Shown in pieces: positions 1-5,147 of a DNA stretch of 6,239 nt. Position 1 is the stretch's first letter; each line of letters begins with the position of its first letter. The notes beneath the pieces were generated by a model. It was not told the DNA's origin. It saw nothing but the letters and a program-made list of their open reading frames with translations, and did no database searches. The stretch spans positions 1 through 6,239 of the forward strand of contig JAEZHZ010000196.1 of NCBI GenBank assembly GCA_023436745.1, read 5' to 3'. The position numbers and the translations under genes are program-made. This DNA is from Pseudomonadota bacterium. Lineage in GTDB: Bacteria; Pseudomonadota; Alphaproteobacteria; Rhizobiales; Devosiaceae.

Positions 1-1
1 G

Positions 2-610
2 GCCAAGGTGCTGCGGGTGATTCAGGAGCGGACGGTGGAGCGGCTCGGCTCCAACAGGCAGATTCCGCTCGACATCCGAATCGTGGCTGCCTCGAAGGTC
101 GATCTGGCGGCGGAGGCGCAGGCGGGGCGGTTCCGGGCCGACCTGTTCTACCGGCTCAACATGGCAACGCTCCACCTTCCGCCGCTGCGCGAGCGCGGTG
201 AGGACTGCGTGCTGCTGTTTCACCACTTCGTGGAGCAGGCGGCGCAGCGGTTCGGACGGCCGACACCGCAGCTCCACCCGGCGGACCTCAACGCGCTGCT
301 GATGCACCGCTGGCCGGGCAATGTGCGGGAGTTGCGGGCTTCGGCAGACCGATTCGCGCTCGGCATCGAGGCGGCGGGGCGGTCGCTCGCGGCCATGCTG
401 AGCCCGCAGGAGCGGACGGAAACGGTGGCGGGGCGGAGCCTCGGTGAGCGGGTGGCAGCCTATGAACGCCACGTGATCGAGTCCGAACTCGCCCGCAACA
501 ACGGCTCGGTTGCGGCGGTCGCGGAGGTGCTGCAGGTGCCGCGGCGCACGCTTACCGAGAAGATGAACCGGCTCCCGGTCCGCAGGGGCGGACGAGCCGT
601 GACCGGCTAA
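2..610 (+). CDS. Sigma-54-dependent transcriptional activator, NtrC/DctD type (C-terminal part, 5' end outside window)
   Basis: The frame is open from base 2 and gives 202 residues plus a TAA stop. It lacks the receiver domain, Walker A and GAFTGA loop, which must lie before the window. The visible part opens just after where Walker B should be (AKVLRVIQER, then VERLG). It continues with the sensor I strand (IRIVAAS, visible residues 25-31), the arginine-finger segment FRADLFYRLN (44-53), PPLRERGED (60-68) and sensor II WPGNVREL (104-111). A Fis-type helix-turn-helix follows at about 168-190, ending in RRTLTEKMNRL, which resembles DctD. The family hydrolyses ATP to open sigma-54 promoters, usually under control of a partner histidine kinase. 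The partner and target genes cannot be read here. A short basic tail (RRGGRAVTG) follows the HTH. It is convergent with the next gene. Confidence 0.93.
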   Translation, partial: AKVLRVIQERTVERLGSNRQIPLDIRIVAASKVDLAAEAQAGRFRADLFYRLNMATLHLPPLRERGEDCVLLFHHFVEQAAQRFGRPTPQLHPADLNALLMHRWPGNVRELRASADRFALGIEAAGRSLAAMLSPQERTETVAGRSLGERVAAYERHVIESELARNNGSVAAVAEVLQVPRRTLTEKMNRLPVRRGGRAVTG

Positions 611-1101
611 TTCGCATTGGTCCGTATCAGGCGCGTGATGACCATGGTGAGGCGATGCAGCACGGTCTGGGCCATCGCCGGTGGCGGGACGGCGCCCGGG
701 CATGGAATCGGCGCCATGGGCGGATCATGGGCGGCGTCGTGGACGAGATCGATCAGCCTGCCCAGGTCGATCGGCTTGTTGAGCCAGGCTGCCGACTGGA
801 ACCGCTCCGGGGCATCGCTCTGTTCCTGGGCGGTGGCGAAGATGATCGGCGTGGTCCGGCGGACCAGTTCGTCGGCCAGCGAGTAGACGGTCGTGCCATG
901 GAGACGAACGTCCAGGATGGCAACGTCCACCCCCCGGCGGCCAAGCAGGCTCTCGGCATAGAACGGAGTTGGGGCCGGTCCGAGCACCACCGCCCCCAGG
1001 TCGCGCAGGGTGGAGCATATCTCGGTGGCGAGAAGATAATCATCTTCCACCACCAGTATGCGCTTGCCCAGAAGAGCATCCGAGGGCGCGAGGCCGACCA
1101 T
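607..1101 (-). CDS. Single-domain response regulator (CheY-like receiver) with C-terminal tail
   Basis: The 164-residue protein has one receiver domain and no DNA-binding or enzymatic output domain. The acidic pocket is E19-D20-D21, the phospho-acceptor is D64 (AILDVRL), the switch Thr is T90 (FATA) and the conserved lysine is K109 followed by P110. After the receiver (to about residue 124) comes a Pro-rich linker and a tail of about 40 residues, with a basic end (HRLTMVITRLIRTNAN), unlike any output domain I know. The ATG is preceded by GGGAGAGAG, a plausible ribosome site. It lies 21 nt after the stop of the neighbouring receiver gene on the same strand, so the two are probably co-transcribed. 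The proteins look like duplicates (both have EDDYL near the start and LGA..(L/I)GP after helix 1). It probably relays phosphate or acts by protein contact; the cognate kinase is not visible. Confidence 0.9.
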   Translation of the reverse strand: MVGLAPSDALLGKRILVVEDDYLLATEICSTLRDLGAVVLGPAPTPFYAESLLGRRGVDVAILDVRLHGTTVYSLADELVRRTTPIIFATAQEQSDAPERFQSAAWLNKPIDLGRLIDLVHDAAHDPPMAPIPCPGAVPPPAMAQTVLHRLTMVITRLIRTNAN

Positions 1102-1122
1102 TCCAGCTCTCTCCCTTGCCGT

Positions 1123-1503
1123 TCAGGCGTAGGCGACGGAAGGCTCGAGAAGTGCTGCTGCCAGCCGCCTGACATCGTATGGCTTGCGGAAACGCGCCAC
1201 GTCCCGGTGTACCTGCGGGATGAAGGTGTCGTCGTAAGCCGTGGCGAATACGTAGGGAATTCCCCGGGCGCGGAGTTCATCCGCAAAGGGGAACACGGGG
1301 CTGCCGGAGAGATTGACGTCCAGGACGGCCACGTCGATGGGCCGGCCGGACTGCAGGTGCTTGCGCGCCTGGTCCAGCGTGGCGCAAGGGCCGATGGTGT
1401 CGGCACCGAGGCTCTGCAGTGTTTCAAGAAGATCTGCGACGATGAGATAGTCGTCCTCGAGGATCAGGACACGCCTTCCCCCCAGGATGTTTCGGGTCTG
1501 CAT
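1123..1503 (-). CDS. Single-domain response regulator (CheY-like receiver)
   Basis: The 126-residue protein is a receiver domain from end to end with no output domain. It has the acidic pocket E16-D17-D18, the phospho-acceptor D62 (AVLDVNL), T88 (FATAYDD) and K107-P108, so it should be phosphorylatable. I chose the ATG at 1503 because GGAG (1514-1511) sits 7 nt upstream. A GTG at 1518 in the same frame would add five residues but has no comparable site. It is the first gene of a two-gene unit with the other receiver (21-nt gap). A candidate EcfG-type promoter (AGAAC, 17 nt, CGTT) ends 27 nt before the ATG. Single-domain receivers of this kind in alphaproteobacteria often act in phosphorelays, including the general stress response; that role here is inference. 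Confidence 0.9.
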   Translation of the reverse strand: MQTRNILGGRRVLILEDDYLIVADLLETLQSLGADTIGPCATLDQARKHLQSGRPIDVAVLDVNLSGSPVFPFADELRARGIPYVFATAYDDTFIPQVHRDVARFRKPYDVRRLAAALLEPSVAYA

Positions 1504-1510
1504 TTTTCCG

Positions 1511-1514
1511 CTCC
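1511..1514 (-). promoter_or_regulatory. Ribosome binding site deciding the start of the first receiver gene
   Basis: GGAG lies 7 nt before the ATG at 1503 on the minus strand. It falls inside the five codons that the alternative GTG start at 1518 would add, so it favours the ATG. Confidence 0.6.
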
Positions 1515-1530
1515 GCACTAGCGGTGGTGC

Positions 1531-1556
1531 AACGCGGGTGCAGGCAGATTGGTTCT
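1531..1556 (-). promoter_or_regulatory. Candidate EcfG-type (general stress sigma) promoter for the receiver pair
   Basis: On the minus strand AGAAC (1556-1552) is followed after 17 nt by CGTT (1534-1531). The known alphaproteobacterial EcfG consensus is GGAAC-N16/17-CGTT, so this has one mismatch and correct spacing. Transcription would begin near 1524, leaving a leader of about 20 nt that includes the GGAG ribosome site. It sits in the 104-nt gap between the PilZ gene and the receiver pair. This is found by eye and chance matches are possible. Confidence 0.4.
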
Positions 1557-1581
1557 ATCACATGAATTTTGTGCAGCCGGG

Positions 1582-1599
1582 CCAAGCGGTTGGGCTTGG
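1582..1599 (-). terminator. Hairpin after the PilZ gene, possible terminator
   Basis: The arms CCAAGC and GCTTGG form a perfect 6-bp stem with a 6-nt loop, 8 nt beyond the PilZ stop codon and before the candidate promoter of the receiver genes. There is no T-run directly after it on the minus strand, so it is not a classical intrinsic terminator. Its position fits transcript ending or 3' end protection. Confidence 0.35.
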
Positions 1600-1607
1600 T
1601 GGCGGGG

Positions 1608-1868
1608 CTAGCCGTCGACGTAGGCGACCCCCGCAAGGGTGCGGCTGCGCCAGCACAGGCGGCATGGCTGGATGCCGTGCCCCGGCATCAGCAGGTAGAA
1701 CTCGCGCGAGAGGCTGGGCTCGGCGGCGAACTCCAGCATGGCGCCGGCGGGGGAGACGTTGCGGACAGTCACCTCGTAGCGCGCAAGACCCCCATCGTCC
1801 ACGAGCGTGGCGGGGAGGTGGACGGGCTGACGTGGGTGGCTGCGGCGGTCGGCACTGCTGGTGCTCAT
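1608..1868 (-). CDS. Small PilZ-domain protein (probable c-di-GMP-binding type)
   Basis: The 86-residue protein is essentially one PilZ domain. The c-di-GMP contact motif RxxxR is present as R9-S-H-P-R13, and the second motif [D/N]xSxxG as N37-V-S-P-A-G42. The C-terminal strands end in the typical WR...GVAYV pattern. With both motifs it should bind c-di-GMP and act as an adaptor by protein contact, having no output domain. The start is uncertain: I chose the ATG at 1868 because PilZ proteins of this size begin shortly before the RxxxR motif, but it has no clear ribosome site. The frame stays open upstream to a TTG at 1940, adding 24 residues with no recognisable feature. It lies on the same strand as the receiver genes, separated from them by 104 nt with a hairpin and a candidate promoter, so it is probably a separate transcript. 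Confidence 0.82.
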   Translation of the reverse strand: MSTSSADRRSHPRQPVHLPATLVDDGGLARYEVTVRNVSPAGAMLEFAAEPSLSREFYLLMPGHGIQPCRLCWRSRTLAGVAYVDG

Positions 1869-1930
1869 GAGCACGAGATAGTGCGCCACACCCCTGAAGT
1901 CGACGCCAGGGAAGCCGACAAGTTTACCTA

Positions 1931-1950
1931 TCGTCCACAACCGTGGATAA
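1931..1950. promoter_or_regulatory. Pair of DnaA-box-like sites, head to head
   Basis: CGTGGATAA at 1942-1950 is TTATCCACG on the minus strand, 8 of 9 bases of the DnaA box TTATCCACA. TCGTCCACA at 1931-1939 on the plus strand matches 7 of 9 and faces it. Together they form an inverted repeat (TCCAC, 4 nt, GTGGA). Either may be chance or another regulator's operator; nothing else here suggests an origin. Confidence 0.25.
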
Positions 1951-1953
1951 CCC

Positions 1954-1973
1954 CCCGCGGTCCATTCCGCGGG
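1954..1973. repeat. Inverted repeat (7-bp arms) upstream of the PilZ gene
   Basis: The arms CCCGCGG and CCGCGGG flank a 6-nt loop (TCCATT). The repeat lies in the non-coding stretch 1869-2074. No T-run follows on either strand, so it may be an operator or a hairpin in the PilZ leader. Confidence 0.35.
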
Positions 1974-2000
1974 AGGGAATTAATCGTCTGGAGGCGGTGC

Positions 2001-2025
2001 GACACCCCCCAAACAGGGGGGCGTC
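2001..2025 (-). terminator. Strong GC hairpin after the Xaa-Pro peptidase gene, possible terminator
   Basis: The sequence folds as GAC, one mismatch, CCCCCC, a 5-nt loop (AAACA), GGGGGG, mismatch, GTC. It starts about 50 nt after the peptidase stop codon at 2075. No T-run follows on the minus strand, so termination would not be the textbook kind. The rest of 1869-2074 holds the inverted repeat at 1954-1973 and the DnaA-box-like pair; I see no gene in it. Confidence 0.4.
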
Positions 2026-2074
2026 AAGACTTATCGGGTGGGCTGTTACGTGTTGGGGAAACCGCTCCGGACGA

Positions 2075-3175
2075 TCAGGACACGGCCACCGCGTCGCGGG
2101 GCATTGACGAAAGAATCTCGGCCCGGCCGCGGCGGATGATGACGATTTCCTCCAGCCGAAGGCCGAAACGGCCGGCAAGGTAAATGCCCGGTTCAATGGA
2201 GAACACCATTCCCTCATCGAGCATGGTGTCGCTGGTGGCGGTGATGTAGGGCGGCTCGTGAACGTCGAGGCCGAGACCGTGTCCAGTCCGGTGCAGGAAG
2301 TTGGGGCCATACCCGGCATCGGTGATGACGTCGCGGGCGGCCTGGTCGACCTCGCGGGCGAGTGCACCGGGACGAGCCGCCGCGAGCGCAGCCTCGACTG
2401 CGCGGTTGAGCACGGCATGGACTTCGGCGAAGCCTTCGGGCTCGCTGCCGTACCAGCCGACGCGGGTCATGTCGGAGGGGTAGCCGTCGATCCTCCCGCC
2501 GGTGTCGATCAGCACGGCATCCCCACGCCGTAGCGGGGTGGTGCCGGTGTGATGATGGGGGAAGGCGCCGTTCGACCCGAAGCAGACGCTGCAGAACTCG
2601 GTGGTGGCGCCGTTATCGCGATAGAACTCGCGGATGGTGGTGGCGACCTCGATTTCGGTGACGCCCTCGCGCAGCGCAGCGAAGCCGGCCTCCATGGCAA
2701 GGTCGTTGAGCAGGGCCGATTTCTTCAGCCTGGCGTATTCGCCCTCGTCCTTGCGGGCGCGGAGCCAGCCAACGGTATCGCCGGTGAAGCGGCGGGTGGC
2801 GCCCGGAAGAGCGTCGAGCAGCAGCAGCGCAAAGTCTGCCCGCATGGTCTCATCGAGCACGACCGACGGCGAAGCGGGAATGCCGGTGGCAGCCAGCAGA
2901 TCCGCCAGTGCCTTGCCGGGACCCTCGGCATCGGTCCAGGGGAAGAACGGCAGGTCGGTGTGCTGGCGGGCGCTGTCGACATTGAGGGCCGGCATCAGGA
3001 ACCCGGCAAAGGTCTCGCTCACCAGCAACATGACGGGCCGCTCATCGCCATGAGGCGACAGATCTGCGAGCCAGAGCATGTGGCTTGAGGGGCCGAGGGC
3101 GACGAGATGAGTGCCGGTTTCCGCCATGCGAGTGCGAAGATTGGCGAGACGGGCGGCGAGGAGGGAATTGATCAT
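2075..3175 (-). CDS. M24-family metallopeptidase, Xaa-Pro aminopeptidase/dipeptidase type
   Basis: The 366-residue protein has the creatinase-like N-terminal domain (about 1-140) and the pita-bread catalytic domain (about 145-360). All five dinuclear metal ligands can be read: D224 (LIDTGG), D235 (YPSDMTR), H299 (HRTGHGLG), E328 (SIEPGIY) and E342 (LRLEEIV). The family's PHHHTG (206-211) and DVHEPP (304-309) substrate-site histidines are also present. It should cleave an N-terminal residue from a following proline in cytoplasmic peptides. Aminopeptidase and dipeptidase (PepQ-like) activity cannot be told apart by eye, so I give no symbol. The length is usual for the short bacterial M24B enzymes. 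No signal peptide is seen. It lies 74 nt downstream of the globin gene on the same strand and could be read through from it. The ribosome site is weak (GGAC about 9 nt upstream). Confidence 0.92.
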   Translation of the reverse strand: MINSLLAARLANLRTRMAETGTHLVALGPSSHMLWLADLSPHGDERPVMLLVSETFAGFLMPALNVDSARQHTDLPFFPWTDAEGPGKALADLLAATGIPASPSVVLDETMRADFALLLLDALPGATRRFTGDTVGWLRARKDEGEYARLKKSALLNDLAMEAGFAALREGVTEIEVATTIREFYRDNGATTEFCSVCFGSNGAFPHHHTGTTPLRRGDAVLIDTGGRIDGYPSDMTRVGWYGSEPEGFAEVHAVLNRAVEAALAAARPGALAREVDQAARDVITDAGYGPNFLHRTGHGLGLDVHEPPYITATSDTMLDEGMVFSIEPGIYLAGRFGLRLEEIVIIRRGRAEILSSMPRDAVAVS

Positions 3176-3194
3176 GGCAAGACGTCCAGTGTTT

Positions 3195-3210
3195 GGGGAG
3201 AGCTATCCCC
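3195..3210 (-). repeat. Short hairpin between the globin and peptidase genes
   Basis: The arms GGGGA and TCCCC enclose 6 nt (GAGCTA) in the 74-nt gap between the two genes. It is a weak stem without a T-run. It may partly separate the two transcripts or mean nothing. Confidence 0.25.
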
Positions 3211-3249
3211 CTCCTGCCCTGCCCCGCAAGAGGAAGCTGCGCTGCGCGG

Positions 3250-3729
3250 CTATTCGCCTGGCGGAGTCCATACCGGCGGCGCCTCGCGCTCCAGCGGCCC
3301 CATGGTCGTGATATCGCGCCCCCGGCGCATGGCGATGTTCATGCGGAAGCTGTTGCCGATGCGCTCGGAGCGCTCGATGAAGACGGCGGCGATCTCCGGG
3401 GGACACACCCTCTCCACAGTGACGCGGAACAGAGAGAGCCACCGCTTGAAATGGGCGTCCTCGAGTTCGGGAATGGCCATGTGTTTCGGCATGGGGCGGC
3501 CGGCGTAGCGGCCGGTGCCGAGCAACATGGAGCTCCAGAAATCCGCGATGGTCGCAAGGTGCCGGGGCCACGCCTCTTCCGGGATCACACGGTTGAAGAC
3601 GGGGCCGATCACCGGATCACCCCGCGCGGCGGCATAGAAGCTGTCGACCACCTGGCGGATCAGTTCCTCGGTGAGACCCTCGGGGGTATCCCAGCCGATG
3701 CGATGAAGGCGGGTTCCTGGCGTCGTCAT
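3250..3729 (-). CDS. Group III truncated haemoglobin (2/2 globin)
   Basis: The 159-residue protein matches group III truncated globins: a VVDSFYAAARGDPVIGPVF helix A/B region, HLATIADFWSSMLLGTGRY, then MPKHMAIPELEDAHFKRWLSLF. By comparison with Campylobacter Ctb, I assign Y32 as B10, H57 as E7, H83 as the proximal haem ligand F8 and W97 as G8. The exact assignment is by eye. The protein should bind haem and act on O2 or NO in the cytoplasm; group III members are linked to nitrosative stress, but their function is poorly settled. It carries a C-terminal tail of about 25 residues (GRDITTMGPLEREAPP and on) beyond the globin fold. Its ATG overlaps the TGA of the upstream regulator gene by 4 nt (ATGA) with no strong ribosome site of its own, so translation is probably coupled. 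Confidence 0.9.
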   Translation of the reverse strand: MTTPGTRLHRIGWDTPEGLTEELIRQVVDSFYAAARGDPVIGPVFNRVIPEEAWPRHLATIADFWSSMLLGTGRYAGRPMPKHMAIPELEDAHFKRWLSLFRVTVERVCPPEIAAVFIERSERIGNSFRMNIAMRRGRDITTMGPLEREAPPVWTPPGE

Positions 3730-4418
3730 GCGGTTGCCGGCCGAATGGAATACGTGCAGCGACGGCCACCCGAGACGATGTGCTCCTCGCGACGGACGTC
3801 GACCCCCGGCCCCAGAACGGCGCTGAAGACATCAAGCTCGGCGCGGCAGAAGTTCTGGCAGGCCGTGGCGGCGGCGCAGATGGGACAATGGTTCTCCACC
3901 AGAACCAGCGTGCCGTCCTCCTCTTCGTGCCAGCCGGCCATGTAGCCCTCGGCACTGCGCAGGGCTACCAGTCCGGCGACCTTGTCGCGCAGCGACGTTG
4001 CAGAGTTGAGGGCAGCGGCATAGGTGGCGCGTGTCTCGGATTCGCGGGTGGCGATAATGGTATCAAGCGCCCCATCGCCCAATGCCGAGCGGACGATGTC
4101 GAGAAGCTGAACGGTGAGGGCAGCATGGGTGTCGGGAAAGCGCGCCTGTGCCACCGGCGTCAGGCTCCAGCGCTGAGTGGGTCGACCCACGTTGCCCGGC
4201 GTGCTGGCGGCACTGACGAGCCCCTCCCCCGCAAGTCGCAACAACTGCTGCCGGGCCGCCTCGCCGGTGGTGCCGAGACGATCTCCCAGCGCCGCGGCCG
4301 TCATCGAGCCGTGCATCTTCAGCGCCATCAGGATCCTCTCCGAGGCGCTGCGGGGCGACCATGCCGGTGTCGCCAGATTGTCGCTTGACTTGTCCACTGC
4401 GGAGGTTTTCAAAGGCAT
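3726..4418 (-). CDS. Winged-helix transcriptional regulator with C-terminal cysteine cluster, SufR-like (probable Fe-S sensor)
   Basis: The 230-residue protein has a DeoR/ArsR-like winged-helix domain at about 24-95 (ASERILMALKMHG to GRPTQRWSLT, with the family's G-R-P wing) and a C-terminal sensing domain. Cysteines at 178, 181, 187, 191 and 221 lie in ENHCPICAAATACQNFCRAEL and GGRRCTY. The C178-X12-C191 spacing matches SufR, and C221 stands where the last SufR ligand is expected. C181 and C187 are extra. SufR-type proteins hold an Fe-S cluster and repress genes when it is intact. Here the coupled globin gene and divergent sodB, rather than suf genes, suggest an oxidative or nitrosative stress regulator; that is inference. 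The ATG has no visible ribosome site, and a -10-like TAATTT ends 7 nt before it, so the mRNA may be leaderless. Confidence 0.85.
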   Translation of the reverse strand: MPLKTSAVDKSSDNLATPAWSPRSASERILMALKMHGSMTAAALGDRLGTTGEAARQQLLRLAGEGLVSAASTPGNVGRPTQRWSLTPVAQARFPDTHAALTVQLLDIVRSALGDGALDTIIATRESETRATYAAALNSATSLRDKVAGLVALRSAEGYMAGWHEEEDGTLVLVENHCPICAAATACQNFCRAELDVFSAVLGPGVDVRREEHIVSGGRRCTYSIRPATA

Positions 4419-4434
4419 GGCTTGGAAATTAGCC
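4419..4434. promoter_or_regulatory. Candidate operator in the regulator/sodB intergenic region
   Basis: GGCT, 8 nt, AGCC is an inverted repeat directly before the regulator ATG and overlaps its candidate -10 element (4426-4431). A protein bound here could repress the regulator-globin unit and perhaps affect sodB. The 4-bp arms are short, so the repeat could be chance. Confidence 0.3.
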
Positions 4435-4454
4435 GGTCACTGCGCCGGATGCAA
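4426..4454 (-). promoter_or_regulatory. Weak candidate sigma-70 promoter for the regulator-globin unit
   Basis: On the minus strand TTGCAT (4454-4449) and TAATTT (4431-4426) are 17 nt apart. Each matches its consensus at only three of six bases, but the spacing is ideal. Transcription would start at about the ATG at 4418, which fits the missing ribosome site. Confidence 0.28.
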
Positions 4455-4468
4455 GCGCCAGTCCATCC

Positions 4469-4474
4469 GAGGAG
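4469..4474 (+). promoter_or_regulatory. Ribosome binding site of sodB
   Basis: GAGGAG lies 7 nt before the ATG at 4482 and fixes that start. It rules against reading sodB from in-frame codons further upstream (4422), which would run through the shared regulatory region. Confidence 0.8.
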
Positions 4475-4481
4475 AACAGAA

Positions 4482-5084
4482 ATGGCCTTTGAACTGCCCG
4501 CCCTCCCCTATGCCTACTCCGCACTCGCCGAGCGCGGTATGAGCCAGGAAACGCTGGAACTGCACCACGACAAGCACCACCAGGCCTATGTGACGGCCCT
4601 GAACGGGTTCGTGGAGAAGAACCCCGACCTGCAGGGCAAGAGCCTCGAAGACATCATCGCCTTCGCCAACGGCAAGGCCGACCTGCAGCCGGTGTTCAAC
4701 AATGCCGGACAGCACTGGAATCACATCCACTTCTGGAACGCCCTCGCCCCCAATGGCGGCAGCATCCCCGGCCGGCTGGAGCAGAAGATCGTCGAGGACT
4801 TCGGTTCGGTCGACGCGTTCAAGGAGCAGTTCAAGACTGCCGCGACCACCCAGTTCGGTTCCGGCTGGGCCTGGCTGGTGCTCGGCAACGACGGCAAGCT
4901 TAAGACCACCAAGACCCCGAACGGCTCCAACCCGATCGCGACCGGCGAAGGCAAGGTGCTGCTGGGCCTCGATGTGTGGGAGCACAGCTACTATGTCGAC
5001 TTCCGCAACCGCCGCCCGGACTACGTGACCAACTTCCTCGACAAGCTCGCGAACTACGAGTTCGCTGAAGCCAATCTCGGCTGA
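4482..5084 (+). CDS. sodB: Superoxide dismutase, Fe/Mn family (Fe-type or cambialistic)
   Basis: The 200-residue cytoplasmic enzyme converts superoxide to hydrogen peroxide and O2. The metal ligands are H28 (LELHHDKHH), H81 (QHWNHIHFW), D164 and H168 (LGLDVWEHSYY). Y36 is the second-shell tyrosine. Q77, four residues before H81, is the glutamine position typical of Fe-type enzymes; Mn-type enzymes have Gly there and a later Gln, which I do not see here. Fe use is therefore likely, but some alphaproteobacterial members work with either metal. Length is normal for the family. The start follows a strong GAGGAG site. The gene is divergent from the SufR-like regulator with 63 nt between the start codons, and a GC-rich hairpin follows its stop. 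Confidence 0.96.
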   Translation: MAFELPALPYAYSALAERGMSQETLELHHDKHHQAYVTALNGFVEKNPDLQGKSLEDIIAFANGKADLQPVFNNAGQHWNHIHFWNALAPNGGSIPGRLEQKIVEDFGSVDAFKEQFKTAATTQFGSGWAWLVLGNDGKLKTTKTPNGSNPIATGEGKVLLGLDVWEHSYYVDFRNRRPDYVTNFLDKLANYEFAEANLG

Positions 5085-5096
5085 GGACGTTGCCCT

Positions 5097-5123
5097 GAGG
5101 GCGGCGGCCCCGTCGCCGCCCTC
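5097..5123 (+). terminator. Perfect 10-bp hairpin after sodB, possible terminator
   Basis: The arms GAGGGCGGCG and CGCCGCCCTC pair perfectly around a 7-nt loop, starting 12 nt after the sodB stop. No T-run follows (next bases GCGCTCC), so it may terminate weakly or protect the sodB 3' end while part of transcription continues into the flavin reductase gene. Confidence 0.5.
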
Positions 5124-5126
5124 GCG

Positions 5127-5141
5127 CTCCGTGGAACGGAG
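5127..5141 (+). promoter_or_regulatory. Small hairpin covering the flavin reductase ribosome site
   Basis: The arms CTCCGT and ACGGAG pair across a 3-nt loop. The 3' arm contains GGAG (5138-5141), the best ribosome site for the next gene, so folding would partly hide it. Confidence 0.35.
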
Positions 5142-5147
5142 AGGACT

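Noticed and set aside
655..1521. Open frame of 288 codons on the plus strand opposite the two receivers
   Set aside because: Both receivers keep all catalytic residues on the other strand; the plus-strand product matches nothing and is compositionally odd.
2024..2029. TTGACG on the minus strand as a -35 box for the PilZ gene
   Set aside because: The 17-nt spacer is the C6/G6 hairpin itself and the -10 position reads TGTCGC, which matches the consensus at one base.
1569..2183. Open frame of 204 codons on the plus strand opposite the PilZ gene
   Set aside because: It runs through the PilZ gene in antisense and through non-coding hairpins, without a family match.
3780..4388. Open frame of 202 codons on the plus strand opposite the regulator
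   Set aside because: Antisense to a well-supported winged-helix regulator and without any recognisable motif.
4422..4481. Upstream extension of sodB by 20 codons
   Set aside because: The GAGGAG site 7 nt before 4482 and the family N-terminus (MAFELPALPY) fix the later start; the extension would cross the divergent control region.
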